Assembly (NCBI RefSeq): GCF_051020985.1
Contig: NW_027475138.1
Coordinates: forward strand, 4,154,001 to 4,218,000
Direction of reading: 5' to 3'
Origin: Nomia melanderi
Lineage: Eukaryota; Arthropoda; Insecta; Hymenoptera; Halictidae
Length of the DNA: 64,000 bases
Shown: positions 9,014 to 20,900 of the stretch, piece by piece
Layout: each line of letters opens with the position of its first letter
Position numbering within the stretch: position 1 is the stretch's first letter
Translations under genes and position numbers: made by a program
Notes under the pieces: model-generated
Databases searched by the model: none
What the model saw: only the letters and a program-made list of their open reading frames with translations
What the model was told of the DNA's origin: nothing

Positions 9014-12000
9014 AAATCCAATATATATCTGGTGATATCTTGGGTGGTATTAGAGATAGCGTAATAAACCAAAGTGAATTATCTGCAGGAGGCCCTGGCG
9101 CAAGAATCTGTGCAGCGGGAACGACCTCGGACCACCAGGGGCCGAGACAACAACCGTCTCATGGGGCCGGACACTCAGGGTCAGGGAAAAATCCAATATA
9201 TATCTGGTGATATCTCGGGTTATATTACAGATAGCACAATAAATCAAAGTGCATTGTCTGTAGGATGCCCTGGCGCATGAATCTGTGCAGAGTGAACGAT
9301 TTCGGACCACCAGGGGCCGAGACAACAACCGTCTCATGGGGCCGGACACTCAGGGTCAGGGAAAAATCCAATATATATCTGGTGATATCTCGGGTTATAT
9401 TACAGATAGCACAATAAATCAAAGTGCATTGTCTGTAGGAGGCCCTGGCGCATGAATCTGTGCAGAGGGAACGACCTCGTACCACCAGGGGCCGAGAAAA
9501 CCACCGTCTCATGGCGCCGGACACTCAGGGTCAGGGGAAAATCCAATATATATCTGGTGATATCTCGGGTGCTATTACAGATAGCGCAATAAACCAAAGT
9601 GAATTATCTGCAGGAGGCCCTGGCGCATGAATCTGTGCAGCGGGAACGACCTCGGACCACCAGGGGCCGAGAAAACCACAGTCTCATGGAGCCGGACACT
9701 CAGGGTCAGGGGAAAATCCAATATATATCTGGTGATATCTCGGGTGCTATTACAGATAGCGCAATAAATCAAAGTGAATTATCTGCAGGAGGCCCTGGCG
9801 CATGAATCTGGGCAGCGGGAACGACCTCGGACCACCAGGGGCCGAGAAAACCACAGTCTAGTGGGGCCGGACACTCAGGGTCAGGGGAAAATCCAATATA
9901 TATATCTGGTGATATGTCGGGAGCTATTACAGATAGCGCAATAAATCAAAGTTCATTGTCTGGACGAGGCCCTGGCGCATGAATCTGTGCAGCGGGAACG
10001 ACCTCGGTCCACCAGGGGCCGAGAAAACCACCGTCTCATGGGGCTGGACACTCAGGGTCAGGAAAAATCCAATATATATCTGGTGATATCTCGGGTTATA
10101 TTACAGATAGCACAATAAATCAAAGTGCATTGTCTGGACGAGGCCCTGGCGCATGAATCTGTGCAGCGGGAACGACCTCGGTCCACCAGGGGCCGAGAAA
10201 ACCACCGTCTCATGGGGCTGGACACTCAGGGTGAGGGTAATATCCAATATATATCTGGTGATATCTCGGGTGCTATTACAGATAGCGCAATAAATCAAAG
10301 TGCATTGTCTGTAGGAGGCCCTGGCGCATGAACCTGTGCAGCGGGAACGACCTCGGATCACCAGGGGCCGAGAAAACCACAGACACATGGGGCCGGACAC
10401 TCAGGGTCGAGGAAAAATCCAATATATATCTGGTGATATCTCGGGTGCTATTAGAGATAGCGCGATAAATCAAAGTGAATTATCTGCAGGAGGCCCGGGC
10501 GCATGCATCTGTGCAGCGGGAACGACCTCGGACCACCAGGGGCCGAGAAAATCACCGTCTCATGGGGACGGGCACTCAGGGTCTGGGGAAAATCCAATAT
10601 GTATCTGCTGATATCTCGGGTGCTATTAGAGATAGCGTATCAAACCAAAGTGCATTGTCTGTAGGAGGCCCTGGCGCATGAATCTGTGCAGCGGGAACGA
10701 CCTCTGACCACAAGAGGCCGAGAAAACCACCGTCTCATGGGGCCGGACACTCAGGGTCGAGGAAAAATCCAATATATATCTGGTGATATCTCGGGTGCTA
10801 TTACAGATAGCGCGATAAATCAAAGTGCATTGTCTGTAGGAGGCACTGGCGAATGAGTCTGTGCAGCTGGAACGACCTCGAACCACCAGGGGCCGAGAAA
10901 ATTACAGATATTCGGAATCCGTCACCCAAGGTCATGTGAAAATCCAGCATATATCTGGTGATATTTCGGGTGCTATTATAGATAGCGCAATAAACCAAAG
11001 TGAATTATCTGCAGTAGGCCTTGGCGCATGCATCTGTGCAGCGGGAACGACCTCGGACAACCAGGAGCCGAGAAAGCCACAGACTCATGGGGCTGGACAC
11101 TCAGGGTTAGGGAAGAATCCAATATATATCTGGTGATATCTCGGGTGCTATTACAGATAGTACAATAAATCAAAGTGCACTGTCTGTAGGAGGCCCTGGC
11201 GCATGAATCTGTGCAGCGGGAACGACCTCGGACCACCAGGGGCCGAGAAAACCACCGTCTCATGGGGACGGACACTCAGGGTCTGGCGAAAATCCACTAT
11301 ATATCTGGTGATATCTCGGGTGCTATTAGAGATAGCGCAATAAACCAAAGTGAATTATCTGCAGGAGGCCCTGGCGCATGAATCTGTGCAGCGGGAACGA
11401 CCTCGGACCACCAGGGGCCGAGAAAACCACAGTCTCATGGAGCCGGACACTCAGGGTCAGGGGAAAATCCAATATATATCTGGTGATATCTCGGGTGCTA
11501 TTACAGATAGCGCAATAAATCAAAGTGAATTATCTGCAGGAGGCCCTGGCGCATGAATCTGTGCAGCGGGAACGACCTCGGACCACCAGGTGCCGAGAAA
11601 ACCACAGTCACATGGGGCCGGTCACTCAGGGTCAGGGGAAAATCCAATATATATCTGGTGATATCTCGGGTGCTATTAGATACAGCGCAATAAACCAAAT
11701 TGAATTATCTGCAGGAGGCCCTGGCGCATGAATCTGGGCAGCGGGAACGACCTCGGACCACCAGGGGCCGAGAAAACCACAGTCTAGTGGGGCCGGACAC
11801 TCAGGGTCAGGGGAAAATCCAATATATATATCTGGTGATATGTCGGGAGCTATTACAGATAGCGCAATAAATCAAAGTTCATTGTCTGGAGGAGGCCCTG
11901 GCGCATGAATCTGTGCAGCGGGAACGACCTCGGTCCACCAGGGGCCGAGAAAACCACCGTCTCATGGGGCTGGACACTCAGGGTGAGGGTAATATCCAAT

Positions 12001-12080
12001 ATATATCTGGTGATATCTCGGGAGCTATTACAGATAGCGCAATAAATCAAAGTTCATTGTCTGGAGGAGGCCCTGGCGCA
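9014..12080 (+). repeat. Shuffled pieces of A-type units
   Basis: No long colinear copy is present here. Instead runs of two to four units can be matched to different parts of the A repeat. About 10330-10860 resembles units near 4020-4560. About 11330-11740 resembles 2743-3148. Units at 9100-9350 carry the rare GACAACAACCGTC variant. Two TA-expanded units lie at about 9894 and 11821. A chimeric unit starts at 10901. The region reads as the product of repeated unequal exchange. Confidence 0.7.
10901..10975 (+). repeat. Chimeric unit with a foreign middle, copy 1
   Basis: The usual middle (CCACAGTCTCATGGGGCCGG onward) is replaced by a block containing TTACAGATATTCGGAATCC, GTCACCCAAGGTCATGTG and AATCCAGCATATATC. 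The unit keeps the 175-bp register and returns to the ordinary sequence at GGTGATATTTCGGG. So many clustered differences in an otherwise standard unit suggest a segment from a diverged satellite subfamily rather than point mutation. Confidence 0.75.
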
Positions 12081-13132
12081 TGAACCTGTGCAGCGGCAAC
12101 GACCTCGGACCACCAGGGGCCGAGAAAACCACAGTCTCATGGGGCCGGACACTCTGGGTCAGGGGAAAATCCAATATATATCTGGTGATATCTCGGGTGC
12201 TATTACAGATAGCGCAATAAATCAAAGTGCATTGTCTGCAGGAGGCCCTTGCGAATGAATCTGTTCAGCGGGAACGACCTCGGATCACCAGGGGCCGAGA
12301 AAACCACCGACACATGGGGCCGGACACTCAGGGTCGAGGAAAAATCCAATATATATCTGGTGATATCTCGGGTGCTATTAGAGATAGCGCGATAAATCAA
12401 AGTGAATTATCTGCAGGAGGCCCTGGCGCATGCATCTGTGCAGCGGGAACGACCTCGGACCACCAGGGGCCGAGAAAATCACCGTCTCATGGGGACGGGC
12501 ACTCAGGGTCTGGGGAAAATCCAATATGTATCTGCTGATATCTCGGGTGCTATTAGAGATAGCGTAACAAACCAAAGTGCATTGTCAGTAGGAGGCCCTG
12601 GCGCATGAATCTGTGCAGCGGGAACGACCTCTGACCACAAGAGGCCGAGAAAACCACCGTCTCATGGGGCCGGACACTCAGGGTCGAGGAAAAATCCAAT
12701 ATATATCTGGTGATATCTTGGGTGCTATTACAGATAGCGCGATAAATCAAAGTGCATTGTCTGTAGGAGGCACGGGCGAATGAGTCTGTGCAGCAGGAAC
12801 GACCTCGAACCACCAGGGGCCGAGAAAATTACAGATATTCGGAATCCGTCACCCAAGGTCATTTGAAAATCCAGCATATATCTGGTGATATTTCGGGTGC
12901 TATTATAGATAGCGCAATAAACCAAAGTGAATTATCTGCAGTAGGCCCTGGCGCATGAATCTGGGCAGCGGGAACGACCTCGGACCACCAGGGGCCGAGA
13001 AAACCACAGTCTAGTGGGGCCGGACACTCAGGGTCAGGGGAAAATCCAATATATATATCTGGTGATATGTCGGGAGCTATTACAGATAGCGCAATAAATC
13101 AAAGTTCATTGTCTGGAGGAGGCCCTGGCGCA
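12081..13132 (+). repeat. 6-unit repeat, first copy (1052 bp)
   Basis: The stretch from ACCTGTGCAGCGGCAACG onward recurs 1052 bp later: six units, one of them TA-expanded. The order of distinctive units is the same in both copies, including the chimeric unit and the CCTCTGACCACAAGAGG unit. The length 6 x 175 + 2 is explained by the expanded TA tract near 13048. Confidence 0.8.
12829..12905 (+). repeat. Chimeric unit, copy 2
   Basis: The block matches the one at 10901-10975, with TTACAGATATTCGGAATCC and AATCCAGCATATATC. It has CATTTGAAAA where the other copy has CATGTGAAAA. It sits in the first half of the 1052-bp duplication. Confidence 0.75.
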
Positions 13133-14004
13133 TGAACCTGTGCAGCGGCAACGACCTCGGACCACCAGGGGCCGAGAAAACCACAGTCTCATGGGGCCGG
13201 ACACTCTGGGTCAGGGGAAAATCCAATATATATCTGGTGATATCTCGGGTGCTATTACAGATAGCGCAATAAATCAAAGTGCATTGTCTGCAGGAGGCCC
13301 TTGCGAATGAATCTGTTCAGCGGGAACGACCTCGGATCACCAGGGGCCGAGAAAACCACCGACACATGGGGCCGGACACTGAGGGTCGAGGAAAAATCCA
13401 ATATATATCTGGTGATATCTCGGGTGCTATTAGAGATAGCGCGATAAATCAAAGTGAATTATCTGCAGGAGGCCCTGGCGCATGCATCTGTGCAGCGGGA
13501 ACGACCTCGGACCACCAGGGGCCGAGAAAATCACCGTCTCATGGGGACGGGCACTCAGGGTCTGGGGAAAATCCAATATGTATCTGCTGATATCTCGGGT
13601 GCTATTAGAGATAGCGTAACAAACCAAAGTGCATTGTCAGTAGGAGGCCCTGGCGCATGAATCTGTGCAGCGGGAACGACCTCTGACCACAAGAGGCCGA
13701 GAAAACCACCGTCTCATGGGGCCGGACACTCAGGGTCGAGGAAAAATCCAATATATATCTGGTGATATCTCGGGTGCTATTACAGATAGCGCGATAAATC
13801 AAAGTGCATTGTCTGTAGGAGGCACGGGCGAATGAGTCTGTGCAGCAGGAACGACCTCGAACCACCAGGGGCCGAGAAAATTACAGATATTCGGAATCCG
13901 TCACCCAAGGTCATGTGAAAATCCAGCATATATCTGGTGATATTTCGGGTGCTATTATAGATAGCGCAATAAACCAAAGTGAATTATCTGCAGTAGGCCC
14001 TGGC
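13133..14004 (+). repeat. 6-unit repeat, second copy (partial)
   Basis: The segment aligns with 12081-12952, with isolated substitutions such as CACTGAGGG near 13378. Homology stops where this copy reads GCATGCATCTGTGCAGCGG and the first reads GCATGAATCTGGGCAGCGG. Confidence 0.8.
13880..13957 (+). repeat. Chimeric unit, copy 3
   Basis: This is the duplicate of the block at 12829, offset about 1052 bp, and has CATGTGAAAA like copy 1. It was probably multiplied together with its neighbours by the 6-unit duplication. Confidence 0.75.
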
Positions 14005-14181
14005 GCATGCATCTGTGCAGCGGGAACGACCTCGGACAACCAGGGGCCGAGAAAGCCACAGACTCATGGGGCTGGACACTCAGGGTTAGGGAAAAATCCA
14101 ATATATATCTGGTGATATCTCGGGTGCTATTACAGATAGTACAATAAATCAAAGTGCACTGTCTGTAGGAGGCCCTGGCGC

Positions 14182-15055
14182 ATGAATCTGTGCAGCGGGA
14201 ACGACCTCGGACGACCAGGGGCCGAGAAAACGACCGTCTCATGGGGCCGGACACTCAGGGTCAGTGAAAAATCCAATATATATCTGGTGATATCTCGGGT
14301 GCTATTACAGATAGCGCAATAAATCAATGTGCATTGTCTGTAGGAGACCCTGGCGCATGAATCTGTGCAGCGGGAACGACCTCGGGCCACCAGGGGCCCA
14401 GAAAACCACAGTCTCATGTGGCCGGACACTCAGGGTCAGGGAAAAATCCATTATATATCTGGTGATATATCGGGTGCCATTAGAGATAGCTCGATAAATC
14501 AAAGTGCATTGTCTGCAGGAGGCCCTGACGCATGAATCTGTGCAGCGGGAACGACCTCGGACCACCAGGGGCCGATAAAACCACCGTCTCATGGGGCCGG
14601 ACACTCAGGGTCAGGGGAAAATCCAATATATATCTGGTGATACCTCGGCTGCTATTACAGACAGCGCAATAAATCAAAGTGAATTATCTGCAGGAGGCCC
14701 TGGCGCATGAATTTGTGCAACGGGAACGACCTCGGACCACCAGGGGCCGAGAAAACCACAGTCTCATGGGGCCGGACACTCAGGGTCAGGGAAAAATCCA
14801 TTATATATCTGGTGATATATCGGGTACCATTAGAGATAGCGCGATAACACAAAGTGCATTGTCTGCAGGAGGCCCTGACGCATGAATCTGTGCAGCGGGA
14901 ACGACCTCGGACCACCAGGGCCGAGAGAACCACAGTCTCATGGGGCCGAGATCTCAGGGTCAGGCAAAAATCCAATATATATCTGGTGATATCTCGGGTG
15001 CTATTACAGATAGCGCTATAAATCAAAGTGCATTGTCTGTACGAGGCCCTGGCGC
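14182..15055 (+). repeat. 5-unit repeat C, copy 1 (874 bp)
   Basis: Five units recur immediately downstream with an offset of 874 bp. They include a unit with GGGCC/GGCCC dyad arms (about 14381-14402), a unit with the CCATTATATAT and GGGTGCCATT variants, and a unit that has lost one base (CCAGGGCCGAGAG near 14917). The loss accounts for 874 rather than 875. Confidence 0.8.
14448..14531 (+). repeat. Subfamily with CATTATATAT and GTGCCATT (nine copies)
   Basis: A linked set of variants over about 84 bp defines this subfamily: TCCATTATATATC, GATATATCGGGTGCC, ATAGCTCGATAAATC, GTCTGCAGG and CCCTGACGC. Copies start at about 14448, 15322, 19869, 20744, 40868, 42268, 43843, 45068 and 45418. The two clusters are about 20 kb apart with no copy between them. 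Copies in different clusters look identical over this stretch. Confidence 0.8.
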
Positions 15056-15929
15056 ATGAATCTGTGCAGCGGGAACGACCTCGGACGACCAGGGGCCGAG
15101 AAAACGACCGTCTCATGGGGCCGGACACTCAGGGTCAGTGAAAAATCCAATATATATCTGGTGATATCTCGGGTGCTATTACAGATAGCGCAATAAATCA
15201 ATGTGCATTGTCTGTAGGAGACCCTGGCGCATGAATCTGTGCAGCGGGAACGACCTCGGGCCACCAGGGGCCCAGAAAACCACAGTCTCATGTGGCCGGA
15301 CACTCAGGGTCAGGGAAAAATCCATTATATATCTGGTGATATATCGGGTGCCATTAGAGATAGCTCGATAAATCAAAGTGCATTGTCTGCAGGAGGCCCT
15401 GACGCATGAATCTGTGCAGCGGGAACGACCTCGGACCACCAGGGGCCGATGAAACCACCGTCTCATGGGGCCGGACACTCAGGGTCAGGGGAAAATCCAA
15501 TATATATCTGGTGATACCTCGGGTGCTATTACAGACAGCGCAATAAATCAAAGTGAATTATCTGCAGGAGGCCCTGGCGCATGAATTTGTGCAACGGGAA
15601 CGACCTCGGACCACCAGGGGCCGAGAAAACCACAGTCTCATGGGGCCGGACACTCAGGGTCAGGGAAAAATCCATTATATATCTGGTGATATATCGGGTA
15701 CCATTAGAGATAGCGCGATAACACAAAGTGCATTGTCTGCAGGAGGCCCTGACGCATGAATCTGTGCAGCGGGAACGACCTCGGACCACCAGGGCCGAGA
15801 GAACCACAGTCTCATGGGGCCGAGATCTCAGGGTCAGGCAAAAATCCAATATATATCTGGTGATATCTCGGGTGCTATTACAGATAGCGCTATAAATCAA
15901 AGTGCATTGTCTGTAGGAGGCCCTCGCGC
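15056..15929 (+). repeat. 5-unit repeat C, copy 2 (874 bp)
   Basis: This is a direct tandem copy of 14182-15055 with few substitutions, for example GATGAAACC for GATAAAACC near 15449. It shares the same one-base deletion in CCAGGGCCGAGAG. A shared deletion in both copies shows that the deletion preceded the duplication. Confidence 0.8.
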
Positions 15930-18900
15930 ATGAATCTGTGCAGCGGGAACGACCTCGGACCAACAGGGGCCGAAAAAACCACAGTCTCATGGAGCCGGAC
16001 ACTCAGGGTCAGGGTAAAATCCAATATATATCTGGTGATATCTCGGGTGCTATTACAGATAGCGCAATAAATCAAAGTGCATTGTCTGTAGGAGGCCCTG
16101 GCGCATGAATCTGTGCAGCGGGAACGACCTCGGACCACCAGGGGCCGAGAAAACCACAGTCTCATGGAGCCGGACACTCAGGGTCAGGGTAAAATACAAT
16201 ATATATCTGGTGATATGTCGGGTGCTATTACAGATAGCGCAATAAATCAATGTGCATTGTCTGTAGGAGGCCCTGGCGCATGAATCTGTGCAGCGGGAAC
16301 GACCTCGGACCACAAGAGGCCGAGAAAACCACCGTCTCATGGGGCCGGACACTCAGGGTCGAGTAAAAATCCAATATATATCTGGTGATATCTCGGGTGC
16401 TAATAGAGATAGCGCAATAAATCAAAGTGCATAGTCTGTAGGAGGCCCCGGCGCATGAATCTGTGCAGCGGGAACGACCTCGGACGACCAGGGGCCGAGA
16501 AAACGACCGTCTCATGGGGCCGGACACTCAGGGTCAGTGAAAAATCCAATATATATCTGGTGATATCTCGGGTGCTATTACAGATAGCGCAATAAATCAA
16601 TGTGCATTGTCTGTAGGAGACCCTGGCGCATGAATCTGTGCAGCGGGAACGAACTCGGGCCACCAGGGGCCCAGAAAACCACAGTCTCATGGGGCCGGAC
16701 ACTCAGGGTCAGGGGAAAATCCAATATATATCTGGTGATATCTCGGGTGCTATTACAGATAGCGCAATAAATCAAAGTGCATTGTCTGCAGGAGGCCCTG
16801 ACGCATGAATCTGTGCAGCGGGAACGACCTCGGACCACCAGGGGCCGATAAAACCACCGTCTCATGGGGCCGGACACTCAGGGTCAGGGGAAAATCCAAT
16901 ATATATCTGGTGATACCTCGGGTGCTATTACAGACAGCACAATATATCAAAGTGAATTATCTGCAGGAGGCCCTGGCGCATGAATTTGTGCAACGGGAAC
17001 GACCTCGGACCACCAGGGGCCGAGAAAACCACAGTCTCATGGGGCCGGACACTCAGGGTCAGGGAAAAATCCATTATATATCTGGTGATATATCGGGTAC
17101 CATTAGAGATAGCGCGATAACACAAAGTGCATTGTCTGCAGGAGGCCCTGACGCATGAATCTGTGCAGCGGGAACGACCTCGGACCACCAGGGCCGAGAG
17201 AACCACAGTCTCATGGGGCCGAGATCTCAGGGTCAGGCAAAAATCCAATATATATCTGGTGATATCTCGGGTGCTATTACAGATAGCGCTATAAATCAAA
17301 GTGCATTGTCTGTAGGAGGCCCTGGCGCATGAATCTGTGCAGCGGGAACGACCTCGGACCACCAGGGGCCGAAAAAACCACAGTCTCATGGGGCCGGACA
17401 CTCAGGGTCAGGGTACAATCCAATATATATCTGGTGATATCTCGGGTGCTATTACAGATAGCGCAATAAATCAAAGTGCATTGTCTGTAGGAGGCCCTGG
17501 CGCATGAATCTGTGCAGCGGGAACGACCTCGGACGACCAGGGGCCGAAAAAACCACAGTCTCATGGGGCCGGACACTCATGGTCAGGGTAAAATCCAATA
17601 TATATCTGGTGATATCTCGGGTGCTATTACAGATAGCGCAATAAATCAAAGTGCATTGTCTGTAGGAGGCCCCGGCGCATGAATCTGTGCAGCGGGAACG
17701 ACCTCGGACGACCAGGGGCCCTGAAAACCACAGTCTCATGGGGCCGGACACTCAGGGTCAGGGGAAAATCCAATATATATCTGGTGATATCTCGGGTGCT
17801 ATTACAGATAGCGCAATAAATCAATGTGCATTGTCTGTAGGAGACCCTGGCGCATGAATCTGTGCAGCGGGAACGACCTCGGACCACCACGGGCAGAGAA
17901 AACGACCGTCTCATGGGGCCGGACGCTCAGGGTCAGTGAAAAATCCAATAAATATCTGGTGATATCTCGGGTGCTATTACAGATAGCGCAATAAATGAAA
18001 GTGCAATGTCTGTAGGAGGCCCCGGCGCATTAATCTGTGCAGCGGGAACGACCTCGGACAACCAGGGGCCGAGAAAGCCACAGTCTCATGGGGCAGGACA
18101 CTCAGGGTTAGGGAAAAATCCAATATATATCTGGTGATATCTCGGGTGCTATTACAGATAGTACAATAAATCAAAGTGCACTGTCTGTAGGAGGCCCTGG
18201 CGCATGAATCTGTGCAGCGGGAACGACCTCGGACCTCCAGGGGCCGAGAAAACGACCGTCTCATGGGGCCGGACACTCAGGGTCAGTGAAAAATCCAATA
18301 TATATCTGGTGATATCTCGGGTGCTATTACAGATAGCGCAATAAATCAAAGTGCATTGTCTGTAGGAGGCCCTGGCGCATGAATCTGTGCAGCGGGAACG
18401 ACCTCGGACCACCAGGGGCCGAAAAAACCACGGTCTCATGGGGCCGGACACTCATGGTCAGGGTAAAATCCAATATATATCTGGTGATATCTCGGGTGCT
18501 ATTACAGATAGCGCAATAAATCAAAGTGCATTGTCTGTAGGAGGCCCCGGCGCATGAATCTGTGCAGCGGGAACGACCTCGGACGACCAGGGGCCCCGAA
18601 AACCACAGTCTCATGGGGCCGGACACTCAGGGTCAGGGGAAAATCCAATATATATCTGGTGATATCTCGGGTGCTATTACAGATAGCGCAATAAATGAAA
18701 GTGCAATGTCTGTAGGAGGCCCCGGCGCATGAATCTGTGCAGCGGGAACGACCTCGGACAACCAGGGGCCGAGAAAGCCACAGTCTCATGGGGCAGGACA
18801 CTCAGGGTTAGGGAAAAATCCAATATATATCTGGTGATATCTCGGGTGCTATTACAGATAGTACAATAAATCAAAGTGCACTGTCTGTAGGAGGCCCTGG

Positions 18901-20900
18901 CGCATGAATCTGTGCAGCGGGAACGACCTCGGACCACCAGGGGCCGAGAAAACCACCGTCTCATGGGGACGGACACTCAGGGTCAGGCGAAAATCCACTA
19001 TATATCTGGTGATATCTCGGGTGCTATTAGAGATAGCGCAATAAACCAAACTGCATTGTCTGTAGGAGGCCCTGGCGCATGAATCTGTGCAGCGGGAGCG
19101 ACCTCTGACCACAAGGGGCCGAGAAAACCACCGTCTCATGGGGCCGGACACTCAGGGTCGAGTAAAAATCCAATATATATCTGGTGATATCTCGGGTGCT
19201 ATTAGAGATAGCGCAATAAACCAAACTGCATTGTCTGTAGGAGGCCCTGGCGCATCAATCTGTGCAGCGGGAACGACCTCGGACCACCAGCGGCCGAGAA
19301 AACCACAGTCTCATGGGGCCGGACACTCAGGGTCAGGGGAAAATCCAATATATATTTGGTGATATCTCGGGTGCTATTAGAGATAGCGCAATAAACCAAA
19401 GTGAATTATCTGCAGGAGGCCCTGGCGCATGAATCTGTGCAGCGGGAACGACCTCGGACCACCAGGGGCCGAAAAAACCACAGTCTCATGGGGCCGGACA
19501 CTCATGGTCAGGGTAAAATCCAATATATATCTGGTGATATCTCGGGTGCTATTACAGATAGCGCAATAAATCAAAGTGCATAGTCTGTAGGAGGCCCCGG
19601 CGCATGAATCTGTGCAGCGGGAACGACCTCGGACGACCAGGGGCATTGAAAACCACAGTCTCATGGGGCCGGACACTCAGGGTCAGGGGAAAATCCAATA
19701 TATATCTGGTGATATCTCGGGTGCTATTACAGATAGCGCAATAAATCAATGTGCATTGTCTGTAGGAGACCCTGGCGCATGAATCTGTGCATCGGGAACG
19801 ACCTCGGGCCACCAGGGGCCCAGAAAACCACAGTCTCATGTGGCCGGACACTCAGGGTCAGGGAAAAATCCATTATATATCTGGTGATATATCGGGTGCC
19901 ATTAGAGATAGCTCGATAAATCAAAGTGCATTGTCTGCAGGAGGCCCTGACGCATGAATCTGTGCAGCGGGAACGACCTCGGACCACCAGGGGCCGATAA
20001 AACCACCGTCTCATGGGGCCGGACACTCAGGGTCAGGGGAAAATCCAATATATATCTGGTGATACCTCGGGTGCTATTACAGACAGCGCAATAAATCAAA
20101 GTGAATTATCTGCAGGAGGCCCTGGCGCATGAATTTGTGCAACGGGAACGACCTCGGACCACCAGGGGCCGAGAAAACCACAGTCTCATGGGGCCGGACA
20201 CTCAGGGTCAGGGAAAAATCCATTATATATCTGGTGATATCTCGGGTGCTATTACAGATAGCGCTATAAATCAAAGTGCATTGTCTGTAGGAGGCCCCGG
20301 CGCATGAATCTGTGCAGCGGGAACGACCTCGGACGACCAGGGGCCCTGAAAACCACAGTCTCATGGGGCCGGACACTCAGGGTCAGGGGAAAATCCAATA
20401 TATATCTGGTGATATCTCGGGTGCTATTACAGATAGCGCAATAAATCAATGTGCATTGTCTGTAGGAGACCCTGGCGCATGAATCTGTGCAGCGGGAACG
20501 ACCTCGGACCACCACGGGCAGAGAAAACGACCGTCTCATGGGGCCGGACGCTCAGGGTCAGTGAAAAATCCAATATATATCTGGTGATATCTCGGGTGCT
20601 ATTACAGATAGCGCAATAAATCAAAGTGCAATGTCTGTAGGAGGCCCCGGCGCATGAATCTGTGCAGCGGGAACGACCTCTGACGACCAGGGGCCCAGAA
20701 AACCACAGTCTCATGTGGCCGGACACTCAGGGTCAGGGAAAAATCCATTATATATCTGGTGATATATCGGGTGCCATTAGAGATAGCTCGATAAATCAAA
20801 GTGCATTGTCTGCAGGAGGCCCTGACGCATGAATCTGTGCAGCGGGAACGACCTCGGACCTCGAGGGGCCGATAAAACCACCGTCTCATGGGGCCGGACA
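15930..20900 (+). repeat. Mosaic of C-type units
   Basis: Fragments of repeat C recur out of order. One lies near 16640-17330 and again includes the one-base deletion near 17190. Another lies near 19780-20240. A further run near 20680-20870 repeats the CCATTATATAT unit. Between them, units marked by CGACCAGGGGCC and by ACAACCAGGGGCCGAG recur at 700 and 875 bp spacings in 17450-18980. From about 17450 to 22530 the 175-bp register is unbroken. Confidence 0.7.

Noticed and set aside
10901..10975. Transposon insertion in the chimeric units
   Set aside because: The foreign block replaces rather than adds sequence. Unit length is unchanged, and there are no target-site duplications or terminal repeats.
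14655..15128. A 157-codon minus-strand gene
   Set aside because: It exists only where a one-base deletion fuses two repeat frames. It is copied with the 874-bp duplication and has no other coding sign.
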